A DNA stretch of 64,000 nucleotides, taken from Oscheius sp. JU75 (taxonomy: Eukaryota > Nematoda > Chromadorea > Rhabditida > Rhabditidae). Below are positions 44,894 to 55,684 of the stretch, one piece after another. The notes beneath the pieces were generated by a model, which made no database searches, was not told where the DNA came from, and saw only the letters and a program-made list of their open reading frames with translations. The DNA lies in contig JASJZC010000005.1 in the NCBI GenBank assembly GCA_037178855.1, positions 6,820,001-6,884,000 on the forward strand, in the 5' to 3' direction. The first letter of the stretch is position 1; each line of letters opens with the position of its first letter. The translations under genes and the position numbers were made by a program.

Positions 44894-45927
44894 ATGTGTA
44901 GCATGACGACGAAAATGATTGTGGCTACGGCCAGTGCTGTGAGCGGAATCGCTATCCTCGGATGTCTTATCTCCGTCGTCTACATCTTCAACGATATCAA
45001 CATATTCTACGACCAGGTCATGGAAGACATGAAAGAGTTCCAGGTAGTTCTAATTATTTACAGACACAAACATCGTTCAGGATGTTGCCAATGGCGCCTG
45101 GCATGAGATGACAACTGCCGGACAGCCTACGAATCCCTTCAAGGTCACCGTGAGCAGAAACAAACGTCAAGCTCAATGTAACTGTGGACCTCAAGCCTCC
45201 AACTGCCCTGCTGGACCCCCCGGACCACCCGGACAGCCTGGAGACCGTGGAGAGGATGGAAAGCCTGGTGAGTCAGGCCGCCCCGGAACCAAGGGAGTCG
45301 GAATTCTTACCACCAATGCTGGTGGTTGTGTCAAGTGTCCTCCTGGCCCTGCTGGAAGACCTGGAGTCCCCGGACCTGCTGGGCAAAAAGGTCCCGATGG
45401 AAGACCAGGGCGTCCTGCAAGCGGAGGTGGCCGCGGTCCTCCTGGCCCTGCCGGACCTGAAGGAGATGCTGGAAGGCCTGGAGCCCCTGGACAGGCTGGT
45501 CAGCCAGGCCGTTCTGGACAACCAGGGCGACGTGGTCGTGGACTTCCTGGGCCTGCTGGAGCTCCTGGAGCTGCCGGAGCTCCCGGCCAATCTGGCCAAC
45601 CCGGATCGGGATCTGGTCAAGGACCCCCAGGCCCTCCAGGCCCTCCTGGTCCTTCTGGAAATCCTGGTCGCCCTGGTGGAGACGGAACTCCTGGAGCGTA
45701 AGTTATATACAGTCCAAAACATAATTTGACTATTCAGTCCTGGAAACAGCGGCTCTCCTGGATTCGATGCCCAGTACTGTCCCTGTCCTCCTCGTGCCGC
45801 AGCTCTTGCTCGTACTTACAGCAGAAAGGCCGTCGCTGCCAAAGTCTCCGCTCGTCGTGTGGCTAAGAGACGTCGTGTCGCTGTCAATCGTCGTCGCATG
45901 GTCGCCAAAAAGGTCGCCAAGGCTTAA
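44894..45927 (+). CDS. Cuticle collagen with a long basic C-terminal tail
   Basis: Three exons, 44894-45043, 45081-45697 and 45738-45927; 318 residues. N-terminal hydrophobic segment ([23 protein letters not shown]), junction [15 protein letters not shown] processing site, [10 protein letters not shown], then Gly-X-Y tracts (about 24, 36 and 78 residues), [12 protein letters not shown] between them, and CPCPP after the last tract. Unlike the other two collagens, about 45 residues follow the last Cys box, rich in Arg, Lys and Ala ([18 protein letters not shown] and on). Cuticle collagens normally end within a few residues of this point. Epidermal secretion is assumed. Confidence 0.92.
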
Positions 45928-47253
45928 AGAACACAATAAAATTCGTCCTCCGCATGCAAATTTCACAATTAAGACCGAGAGGGCCCAGACACTAATATAA
46001 TCAAATGACGTTTGACCACACAAGAGTACGCCTCGTCATACAGCTGCCTGCATTGTCTTACTTTTCGTTTATTCATGAAGCTAGGAACAGCAGCAGAGCA
46101 CACAAAAACAACGTTATTTTGCTGGTAGACTTGAGATGATTACAGGATGGGTGGGAGTAGCTCAATCTACGATTAATCTCTAGAAGACGCGCTCTCCTAG
46201 GACAACATTCTAATTCGAGAGGACACGCCACCTACACCCACTTGTCATCTCCACGCATTGCGCTATTTTTCATGTTCTCGAGGTCAAAGCCTTTTGCTTT
46301 CATGATCTCTCTGACAATGACCTCGATCTTTCTGAGTACCTAGTTAAACTGGTTCAATATCTTTATTCAGTTCAATTTTGATCTCTTCAGGTTAAAGTGC
46401 CCGGTTTGATGATAAAGAGAATCACCGCTCTTTCGCGATAATACGAGCCACTCTCAAATGCGTACACGTGTACACGGCGATAGATTCATTTTACAAACTA
46501 ATTTAAGCATGTGTTTTCATTTCCGTTATGTCCAATGGGTGAAACCCAGGTTTAGATTTTCACAACTCTTTTCAACTTTCTGACGCTTATCATCCTCTCA
46601 AAAACACAAAAATAGAATTCTAATCTCTGTAAGAATCAGACTATCATGGCTATTCTCCGCCAATACGACCTCCGTCCGTTCTCACTCTGCAGGTTCGAAT
46701 TTCCTGTTCTGACTCAGGGAGTCCTGCAAAAGGTGCTACTGCCTCTCTCCCGCTTACGTCAAAAAGACGGAAACTAGATGACATCAAATTCCGCAGTTGA
46801 TCAGAAGATCTGACCACACTTCTCCATTAATCCTGCTTTCCTTTGGTCATTAAAACAATCGTTCCCATTCAAAATTAATTGCTTCCTACGGACCGACGAG
46901 CCGTGAAAACGCCTCCCCACCTGAACTTTTCACGTCCGATTACTCGTCCATAGAGCATTTTGACCACACCTTTAGTCTTGACTTTGCGTGTCTACAAGTA
47001 GATTGTTTCCATTCATATCAGATTGCGGGAAAACATCTGCTGAGAATGAACAAACAGTTCTTGCATACTGAATGAACGTTCTTCTTGAACACTGTCAGCT
47101 TATTTGAAGAAACTGGGTGTTCGAATTTGCATGTTAGTCATGTCACATTGGCTTGGATCCAACATGCTCCAACAGTCTCCACAAGAGTTACAGTCACTTC
47201 CCTTATCACGATCTCTTCGTATACCTGCTAAAGCTTCTCTTTCAGCAATCAGT
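45928..47253. other. Intergenic, about 1.3 kb
   Basis: An AATAAA lies just after the collagen stop (about 45933). A 36-codon frame on the minus strand (46232-46339) with an acceptor was noted but not accepted. CTCTTTCAG ending at 47245 is a likely trans-splice acceptor. Confidence 0.4.
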
Positions 47254-47472
47254 ATGCAGTTTCTCTATTCCTTGACAGTCCTTCTCGCTCTCATCATGTC
47301 AGTTTCCACCGTGTTTCCATTTTTCCAAGAAGTGATCGAAGAGAATGGATACCAGAGTCCCGATATCGTAAGTGGTGTTGTTTTCTCTAACGCAGCTTTG
47401 CAGGTTCGACGGAACATTATAATGGACGAGGATGTCAACGACCAATTGCGACGATACTGGCCGTGGCAGTGA
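47254..47472 (+). CDS. Small secreted precursor, neuropeptide-like
   Basis: Two exons, 47254-47367 and 47404-47472; 60 residues. A signal peptide (1-20, LLALIMSVS) is followed by FPFFQEVIEENGYQSPDI, an RR pair, NIIMDEDVNDQL, a second RR pair and the C-terminal YWPWQ. Paired basic residues dividing a short secreted precursor are the mark of neuropeptide-like (NLP) proteins; predicted products are an acidic 12-mer and a Trp-rich pentapeptide. No known NLP family matches from memory. Acceptor 8 nt before ATG. It ends 23 bp from the stop of the convergent transporter. Confidence 0.6.
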   Translation: MQFLYSLTVLLALIMSVSTVFPFFQEVIEENGYQSPDIVSGVVFSNAALQVRRNIIMDEDVNDQLRRYWPWQ

Positions 47473-47495
47473 TAAAAATAAACTTTATTGTAGTC

Positions 47496-49730
47496 TCATA
47501 CTCCGATCTTTTCCCTCTTGGCCACAAAATGAACGAAGAGATAGGTTAAGAAGGAGATCAGCGAGAGTAGGGTCATAACGTACCAGACGAATCCCTACAA
47601 TTTCTGTTCGAGAAGTATCAAATGATCAAGCAAACTTGACACCAATCCACCGTCACGATGTAAATGTTCTGGAGGGTGAGGGAATCCGCCAAACTTGACA
47701 GTTTCTGTGCTATCGCATTCAGGGCATAGGCTTTCCCAATCTGAAATCGTGGTCCTTGATGTTTTAATGATACTACTGCAATTAACTCTGTAATTAGTTC
47801 CCATGATGTCGGTCTGTTACGTAAAAGGATTGTTCCGCTCGAGTGAACCACCAATTCTGAAGTCATCGAGAAAGTTCGAATTTTGTATGTCACGTGGGAA
47901 AGGCTTGTTTTATGCGAATGTTAGAGGCACGAACCTAAGTCTTTATACTCTGTACCCAAAATTTACTATTTTCTATCGTTAGAAGGCCCGTTCACGACAT
48001 GTTTTCCTTCAAGGTTCACTTCCTCTTACACTCGTACCAATTTACTGATTGAAAATGAGCTCAAGCGTGAGTGAAGCAAAACAAAGGGTCAAGCTCTCCA
48101 TTAGCTGAGACCTCCATCCCCCACTTCTTATTTTAGAATCTGTACACAGATAGGAGCTCAGATAAAGACAGACCTCTTGAGGGTCAATCAGACTGGCCAT
48201 AAAGGAATAGGCCATTGGGTTGATGAGACCATGAAAACCACCGGGACCGAGACTCGCAAAGATCTCCCATGATTTCTGAAGGTGTTTCATGTCTCTCTCT
48301 GGATACATTACTAACTTGGGCTAATCCAATGAACAAGACGGAAATGCCCATGCTAAAGATACCTAAACACATCATGGTCGTGTCACGGAGACTGAAGATC
48401 TTTTTGAAGATGACTATTCCGAGAATCATCCCAAGAACATCTGAGTATTGTCTTAGATGGATGAAAAGATGAACCTACTAACAATGGGACGAATAGACTT
48501 GTAGTTTGCGTACGTGCTGGGGATCCATTCGAATGGATAGAGCAGAGTGTAGGTTCCGATAAGACCTAAAGAGGGTTTAACTCAAAGAGTAAGCTGAACC
48601 TTTGTCTTCTCCAAAGATGAATTGGTTGAGGAAGTTTGAAAAGAAGCACAAGGCTAGAAGGAGTCGTCTATGTCCTACTCTTTCAACGACGAAAATCTTG
48701 CCGGCCTCGTAGAGAAACAAGAAAGTGAGGCCGATCACCTGTAGAAAACTGAGAAAACTCCAATGATTCAGGAATACTACCTTCTTTTCTCCTCTTTCTC
48801 ATCGTTAGATCCCAAATCGGAAGTGGTGTCTTCCTCCGCCTTCTTCTTGATAATTGTCTTCTTCGGCTTGATGTTTGTAATGGCCAAAAGACCGACCAAG
48901 GCGCACAAAAGATACAAGCCTGGAGACTATTAGTTTGAAACAAACTTTATTCATACCTTCCACGAATCCGAGAATCACAAAACTGGAAATGTGCTTTTCT
49001 GCAGTCTTTGTCAGCTGAGCTGCCGCGAAAGAGCCCAAACTGTACATAATTTGAACGACAATAAGTCGAATAGACAAGACTTTCTTGTCGTCAAACTCGT
49101 CCGTCACATAAGCGTTTATGCAGCTTTGAGTGAACAAGAAGTCGCCGAGAAGTCCTAAAACTTTGATTTTAGAAAAAGAAAAATATGGAACGGCACCTGA
49201 AAAAACAGCCGTCGGGTAGAGCCAGAAGAGTGGAAGGTCAGTAGTGGGTGACCAGATGAGCATCCTCACTAAATGTTTTAGGTAAACCGGTATGAAAAAA
49301 AAAGTAAACTAGCTGTCTCCACGATCATGCTAAAGATCCCGATTACGAAGGGTATTTTCCTCCCGTAGTAGTCACTGAAGCCGCCTAAAATCTGAAAACG
49401 GATATCAGCTCCCTTCTCTTTCTGCAATTAACCATAGATGATGCCAGCAAAACAGCTGATTGGCAGATTGACATAGTCATAGTTGTTGTCCCACTCGACC
49501 ATCTTCTTGCTGTAAAACTTGTCTTGTTCTTTATGAGTCAAATTCAGAGGTGCTTCATAGACTCTTTCCATTTTTGCCTTGTCCAAATGCGGCGTTAGCA
49601 CTCCTCTGAACGTCTATTGGTTTTCTAAAAGGAAACACACCCACGTTATTGTGCTGGCTGCTGCGAGGACGAACATCAATGGCTCTACCGTTATTTTAAG
49701 AGAGTTCCAAAATCGAATAGCGGACCTCAT
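47496..49730 (-). CDS. SLC46-like (PCFT-family) proton-coupled transporter
   Basis: Twelve exons: 49641-49730, 49433-49613, 49310-49384, 49197-49268, 48957-49154, 48781-48919, 48600-48748, 48479-48565, 48316-48440, 48174-48275, 47636-47740, 47496-47594; 473 residues. SLC46 hallmarks are TVEPLMFV at TM1, ISCFAGIIYGGFSDYYGRKIPF (TM2 and loop motif), GDFLFTQSCINAYVTDEF (TM4), a lysine/acid-rich central loop, SLIDPQE before TM11, and ALNAIAQKLSSLADSLTLQNIY, VDWCQGFVWYVM. Members carry folates or other anions across plasma or lysosomal membranes; the substrate here is unknown. The first intron as modelled is only 27 nt (49614-49640). Confidence 0.87.
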
Positions 49731-50078
49731 TTGGTGAAAAATGACAATTGATTGTCTATCAGTCTAGTAGCAGACTCGATCGTAAAGACTCTTGGCTTAT
49801 TGGACTTATCAGTAGATTGAACTGTTTACTGAATGGCCGGTTTCAAATCGACTAAACCTCATTTGCAATGAAAGTTCGTACATTCGTCTGTAGTAAGTTC
49901 TGTTCATACGGAACTATTAGCTCAGGTCATGGAGGGGGCCGTGTTAAACAATGTAATTCTCGTGACCGTTAACGTTTTTGGGAAGAGTCCAATGAGCTTT
50001 TTCCCTGCGTGGGACAGGCTGTTTCAACAGCTCTGGCGATTTATAAAAGCCGGAGTCAGGCTACTATGGTACTCTGCC
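49731..50078. other. Intergenic between divergent genes
   Basis: The frame of the next gene is open upstream to 49929, but the TATA box at 50042 argues that this part is promoter. Confidence 0.45.
50042..50049 (+). promoter_or_regulatory. TATA box of the astacin gene
   Basis: TATAAAAG, 30 nt upstream of the ATG at 50079 that begins a signal peptide; this favours that start over in-frame ATGs further upstream. Confidence 0.6.
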
Positions 50079-52638
50079 ATGCAACTGGTTCATTTATTTC
50101 TACCAGTGCTCTTCCTAATCGCAGTTCAGGCGCTCTCGTTCGAAGAGAGACGAGCAGCTCTGAAGGAGAGACTCCAAGTTGTCAAAGATCGTCTGAAAAC
50201 CAGAATTGGCAATGCTACAGAACAGACGAAGAAGAAGATGGCCAGAGGAATGGATGGAATCGATCTTGAGGCTAGAAAGGCTCGTCTGGAACGACTCCAA
50301 AAAAGAGCCAAGGCACTTGGTGAAAAAGTCGACCTCAAGCTGAAGGAGCGACTCGCCAAGATTCAACCAGTTGAGACGGAGAGAATTAACGAAGATGAGC
50401 CCGTCAACCTATACGAGGTCAATGCCATGCAAGGAGTCGACAGTTACATGTTCCAGTCAGACATGCACTTGACCGAGTTCGTTCATGACTCTTTTTGACA
50501 GAATTTATTTCTAGTGAACAGCTGTCTCATTTCGAAGACGAGGTAGTCGAGAAACGAGTCAAGAGATCGGCTTCTTCTACTGCTAGAAAGTGGACCGGCG
50601 CCACGCTGAACTTCTACTTTGATGCCGGAGTTTGTGAGTTTCGTAGGTGGTACTAAAGAACTAATAATTAGCCGAGAGAAAGAGAAAGTCTGTCCGTGCC
50701 GCCCATGCCTTCATCCAATCCCGTTCCTGTGTCAAATTTCTTGAGACATCTACTGCTGCCAACCGTGTCAAGGTACAACTCTTTAAAGCGAGTGTCTCGC
50801 TACGAAACACTTTGACGCGGACCTACCGTATTTCGCGGGCAATTCAAACCATTTTTATTCCAAAGATCCAAGAATAATGGATTTCTGCCAATTTTTGTCG
50901 ACGTTTGCAGCTCTTATTGTATTAACACACTACTCTATAGTTATGTAGACAAATTACATACCAGAAAAAAAGAGGATAAAATGAAATTGGGCTGTAAAAA
51001 TGTGAGTAAAAATCTAAAGCAACAGAATATAGCTATTTTTAATCATTTTTCTTCTCTTTTATAATTTCGTCTCACGCTTATTGGTTAAGTAGCATACGAG
51101 AACTGAAAACCTACAGTAAAACGTAAAAATTTCGAGTTTATCAACTTTTTCGGTGTTCCCGTCATATTTTTTGAACTGTGCGCACTAACTTTGGGCGCTT
51201 GGGCGCAATAGCCAGACACTCGCTTTAAAACTAACACATATCTCTAGGTGATCAACGGGGCTGGTTGCTACTCTGCTGTGGGAATGGTAGGCGGTGAACA
51301 GACTCTGTCTCTTGGTGATGGATGCGAAGTTGTAAGTTTATGCTAAAACAACCACGATTCATGAAACAGATCGGAACTGCCGCTCACGAGTTCACCCACG
51401 CTCTCGGCTTCTGGCACATGCAGATGCGATCGGATCGTGATGAATATATCTCGGTCGATTTGTCAGCTGTCCGCCCCGATATGGCGTACAACTTTAATAA
51501 ACTCAAGCCTAGCGAAAACACGTTGACGGTATACAAATATTATTTATTTTCTTTAGTTGTTTTTAGACTCCATACGAGTACGGCAGTAGTATGCAGTACG
51601 TGGCCAACGCATTCGCGTCTCAAAACAACAAGATTGCGATGATTCCGAAGGATACCCGCTTCACGTACACCATGGGAAATGACCAGATCAGCTTCTATGA
51701 CATTGTCATGATCAACAATCACTACGGCTGCAATAGTAAGAGTCAAAAAGAGACTTTTAATAGTGCCTTCAGCCAAATGCAATCCAGTCAACTCTCAGAT
51801 CTGCAAGAACGGAGGAATTCCGAACCCGAATGACTGCAAAGTCTGTGTCTGTCCTCAAGGATATGCCGGGGCTACTTGTGAAGAAAGAGTAAGAGTTTCA
51901 TTTAGCATTTAGAGAAAAAGCTTTCAGCCAAGTGGATGTGGATCGACCTTGACAGCGACTACATCCTGGAAAAGCCAAGTCATCAAGGTCGGAAATATCT
52001 CCAACCTGGAGGGAACCAGAGATGATTTCACCTACTGTCACTACTGGATTCAAGCTCCTACTGGATACAGGATCGTGACACGCATCACCTCAATGCAAAA
52101 CTCTTTCTGTCAGTACGGATGTCCGTTCAGCGGTATCGAGATGAAGGGGGAAGTGGACCAGAAGATGACGAATCCCCGCTTCTGTTGTACCGAATTCCGT
52201 AATCAGAATGTGACCAGCGTCCTCAATCCGACTCCTGTCATTGCCTACAACAGATACTACATCAGTGACTACACCCTGGATTACATCGCCGTTCCCACTA
52301 CTACTACAGCCGTTGCACCTAACAGAAACTGCAAAAGTGCTCTGTCCAAGTAAGTAAAGAACACACTTTAACGGAACCAATTATTCAGATCAGACTGCGA
52401 GTCGTACAAATCTATCGGTTTCTGTAAAATCCCCAACCCAACGTACACATACGATATTGTCAAATACAACTGTGCCGTCGAGTGTGGTCTGTGCGGAAAA
52501 GCTTCGCCTACATGTGCCGATGACGTGAATACTAATTGTGCCCAACTCAAGATTGCTGGAGCATGTCAGACTATGGACCCGATGGTTGCCGAGTATTATT
52601 GTGCCAAGACATGTGGCTACTGCACCACACCGAACTAA
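50079..52638 (+). CDS. Astacin metalloprotease with EGF, CUB and two ShKT domains (NAS family)
   Basis: Nine exons: 50079-50476, 50515-50633, 50672-50772, 51248-51331, 51370-51528, 51567-51735, 51773-51888, 51928-52349, 52389-52638; 605 residues. Signal peptide 1-17; a helical charged propeptide; RVKR cleavage site near 147-150; zinc site HEFTHALGFWH (240-250) followed by MQMRSDRDE; Met-turn SSMQY near 296; an EGF module (about 350-382); a CUB domain (about 386-505); two ShKT modules (CKS...CGLC and CAD...CGYC). This order is typical of nematode NAS enzymes that process cuticle and collagen. Intron 50773-51247 carries a TIR element. Confidence 0.93.
50782..51230. mobile_element. TIR element within an astacin intron, about 450 bp
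   Basis: Left end TTTAAAGCGAGTGTCTCGCTA (from 50782) and right end, read as complement, TTTTAAAGCGAGTGTCTGGCTA (to about 51230) are near-identical inverted repeats. The AT-rich interior has no coding potential. Probably a MITE that makes up nearly all of this unusually long intron. Confidence 0.65.
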
Positions 52639-53749
52639 GTCATCAAGAAAGTTATTGTAGATCTGTATTAATAAATTGCATTGAGAATTGTCTACGACCT
52701 TGAAAGCCTGATAACTTTGAGAAAAGGATTTGTAATGGTAGCTCGCTTTTAATTCCTACTTGTCGAAACTTGTCAGAAATTTGCTCGCTTCTCTGTGCTG
52801 CCGCTGCTCCTGCAAATGCCCTCTCCCCCATCGCCTTCTACTCTTCTATATTGTCAGGTCAGGTGCTGCTACTATCTGCTCAAAACTTTTGCAATTCTTT
52901 CGCATCAACTCTCAGTTACCTTTCTCTATGCGCCAAAACTAGGATCCGGGGTAGCCCCGAGTAACCCAGAACCGAGAACTTCAGTCTTTAGTCTGAGGGC
53001 CGCATCGGGTTGCGGTAGCGCACTTCGGAATGATCAAATCAGATATCGAGACTGGAGTGGTGTCGAGGTGGGTAGAAATGGGTGACTGGGAGTTTTTCTA
53101 AAAAGTACATAAATCAAAGAAGCAAACTTCGCAGTTTCCTTTCTTTTCGCCAGTTTTCAGGTGGATGCTACTGGAAGAGTCGAAACATCGAATGGGTCCA
53201 TGCCTAGAGAATCTGTAAAACCAACAGAAACTGGAAGAGAACATCATCAAAAGTATCCTGAAGGGGCTGCACTTCAAGATGGACGTTTTCCCAAGTTATT
53301 TCCTCAGCTATTGGATCAAGTTGAAACTGGCATGAAGTTCTTGGATCTGGGTTACTCGGGGCTACCCCGAATCCTAGTTTTGGCGGATAGAGAAAGGTAA
53401 CTGAGAGTTGATGCGAAAGAATTGCAAAAGTTTTGAGGAGAAAGTAGCAGCACCTGACCTGACAATGTAAAAGAGTAGAAAGGTAGAAGGCGATGGGGAG
53501 AGGGCATTTGCAGGAGCAGCAGCAGCACAGGCAGAGGACAAGCTGGCAAGTAACCTTGAATTGTCTCTGACTTTCTGACAACTTTCGACAAGTAGGAGTC
53601 AAAAGCAAATTACAGTTGAGAACAACGTTTTAACTTTTTTTATTCTAAGAGCAACAATGCTCCCGTACTTTGAGGTCAAAATTAATGACCACACGGCTGA
53701 ACAGCTGTCGCGTGGCGCTCGACCAAATCTTTGCAGACGGCCGCCAAGG
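52639..53749. other. Intergenic, mostly one long foldback element
   Basis: A 3' AATAAA for the astacin lies at about 52671. The rest is the inverted-repeat element listed separately. Confidence 0.5.
52738..53613. mobile_element. Long inverted-repeat (foldback) element, about 875 bp
   Basis: Arms of about 250-260 nt at 52738-52995 and 53345-53613 are inverted copies of roughly 85-90% identity. Matching blocks include CTACTTGTCGAAA, CTCCTGCAAATGCCCTCTCC, ATTGTCAGGTCAGGTGCTGC, CAAAACTTTTGCAATTCTTT, ATCAACTCTCAGTTACCTTT and GGGGTAGCCCCGAGTAACCC. The loop of about 350 nt has short frames but no recognisable domain. No transposase is seen; structure fits a non-autonomous foldback transposon. Confidence 0.8.
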
Positions 53750-54400
53750 ATGTCTCGAACAGCTATATTCGCTCTTTTGTGCCTTGTTTCTACTCAGGTT
53801 TTGATATACTTTTCGAATCACATCCTTCTTCTAGTTGGCCAGCTCAGCTGCCATTCCCGATAAGTTTTTCGGAGCATGGACCGTGGAAAAGAGTGAGAAC
53901 TTTGACGAGTATCTCTCTGCCAAGGGTGTCGGATGGTTCGTTCGCCAAATGATTAAGATAGCCAGTCTGACCAAAATCTTTGACAAGAAGTCCGATGGAT
54001 CGTGAGACTTTTATATGACACAAAGTGAGTGCTTCATTCAGGTACGCTGTTGAGAACCGTTCTTCCAAGGGGACCACTAAATGGGAAGGAATTCGTCTGG
54101 AACACCAGTTTGAAGGAAAGGGAATGGACGGAACTGTGCACAAGGTTTCCTTTCTTCTGTGTTGTTTTATGGAACTCCTTCAGATCACCTTCAGCTTTGC
54201 CAATGACATTCTGACCGAACGCCATATCAGAACCTACGAAGGCAAAGAAATCGATGAGACTTATCGCTACAGCATTGAGGATGGAAAACTTGTCATGGTC
54301 AGCCAGTGTCTACCATTTAAAAAAAAACCTTTAGAAGCTCACAACTGGCAACATTGTTGCCCGCCGCTGGTTCAAGTCCGTCCCTCTTCCCAAGGATTAG
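53750..54400 (+). CDS. Secreted nematode fatty-acid-binding protein (LBP-1/As-p18 type)
   Basis: Five exons, 53750-53797, 53835-54001, 54042-54144, 54184-54297 and 54335-54400; 165 residues. A signal peptide (1-21) precedes a lipocalin/FABP fold: IPDKFFGAWTVEKSENFDEY, SAKGVGWFVRQMIKIASLTK, GTTKWEGIRLEHQFEGKG, DGTVHKITFSF, TERHIRTYEGKEIDETYRY and IVARRWFK. Signal-bearing FABPs with an extended loop are specific to nematodes and carry fatty acids in extracellular fluid such as perivitelline or body-cavity fluid. The stop is 81 bp from that of the convergent collagen. Confidence 0.92.
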
Positions 54401-54480
54401 AGAAGTGTGTAATAAACTTTATTGTCACTAATATGCACATACAATACATCTTTGGCTCTTGTTGAAATTGCCGCCAAGAT

Positions 54481-55684
54481 TTAGTATCCGGGAGCGGTAC
54501 GGGGAGGAGGACAGTGGTCACAGCCACCCTTCTCTCCGACGGGTCCAACAGGACCTGGGGCGCCATCGGTTCCGCGAGCTCCAGGCTGTCCATCATTTCC
54601 TGCGTCTCCAGGCTCTCCGGGTTGTCCTTTCTCTCCTATAAAACCATTTCAGGGACCACATAATAGTGCATACCGGGATTTCCGGGCTTGCCAGGAGGAC
54701 CGTCGGGGCCAGGAGCTCCATCATCTCCGGGAGGTCCGGGAGGTCCTTGAGGAGCGGGGATCTCCTCGACAATACCGGGCTGTCCAGGCTCCCCAGGACG
54801 TCCATCTTCTAAAAATATATAAATTTCATAAATAAAACTGTTCATAGGGTTATCTGGATAGAATCTTACCTCCATCGGCTCCAGGTGGTCCAGGAGGACC
54901 TTGCTTCCCGTCGTTTCCGGGCTTTCCATCGTTTCCAGGAGCACCATTCTCTCCGTTGGGTCCTAGAAACGTTCTTTGGTTTTGATCTTTGTTTACTCTT
55001 TACCTCTGGGTCCCTTAGGTCCACGAGGTCCAGGAGCTCCAGGGCGAGCTTCAGCACATTCGAAGCAGAAGCTGGGTCCAGATTGAGGTCCGGTAGATCC
55101 AGCGGGAGCGTCTTTTCCAGGCGCACCAGCAGCTCCATCCTTTCCGTCAGGTCCAGCAGGTCCAGGAGTTCCAGGTGGTCCAGTCAATCCAACGCCGCAG
55201 CTGCAGCACTGTCCATCGGATGAACCAGAGGCAGCAGCACCGGCATTGCCAGCAGGAGCATCATAACCAGAGGCAGCAGGAGCACCAGAGTGGGCTAAAG
55301 TGGATTGTTTTGGGGATGAAAAAGACCGAACCGGGAGCAGGAGAATCGTACGCCTGACGCTTAGCGACGACCTTCATTCCACGAGAAGTTTGAACTTGGG
55401 AGTATAGGGTGTAAAGCCCCTCAGCACGATGTTTGCAGAAGTTTGCCTGAAGAATGAGACATAGAGAGGAACAATGAGTTCCTACATCAACTTGAACAGA
55501 GCTCTGAACGTGCTGAAGGTAGGTGTAAAGACCGGGAATGACAATGATACAAGCGAGTGCAGCAACAGTACTAAAATTTGCTTCAGAAAGGTCAAAAGAA
55601 TAGAGAAAACCTGATGGCAACGCCGGAGAAGGCAAGCTTCCTGAGCGAATCGGCCTCCTGGGCTAGCTGTTTCTCGTCGCTCAT
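54481..55684 (-). CDS. Cuticle collagen, seven exons
   Basis: Exons 55611-55684, 55486-55570, 55332-55446, 55004-55294, 54870-54962, 54674-54808, 54481-54635; 315 residues. The N-terminus [20 protein letters not shown] leads into a hydrophobic segment ([21 protein letters not shown]) then a processing site KRQ, an Ala/Gly-rich linker, [19 protein letters not shown], several Gly-X-Y tracts interrupted by FCFECAEA and IVEEIPAPQ, and [13 protein letters not shown] at the end. The many introns, most in phase 1 within Gly codons, differ from the two- or three-exon collagens elsewhere here. Close in plan to the C. elegans group with MSxxxQ starts. Confidence 0.92.

Noticed and set aside
45184-45729. 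Long Leu-rich frame overlapping the 45-kb collagen
   Set aside because: Shadow of Gly-X-Y coding; lacks start context and splice logic, while the collagen frame explains the region.
46232-46339. Minus-strand 36-codon frame (VLRKIEVIVREIMKAKGF...) preceded by an acceptor
   Set aside because: No partner exon or start could be found upstream and no family is known to me; may be a real terminal exon but cannot be supported.
49929-50078. Upstream extension of the astacin by 50 residues from ATG at 49929
   Set aside because: A TATA box at 50042 lies inside this stretch and the ATG at 50079 begins a good signal peptide; the extension is not signal-like.
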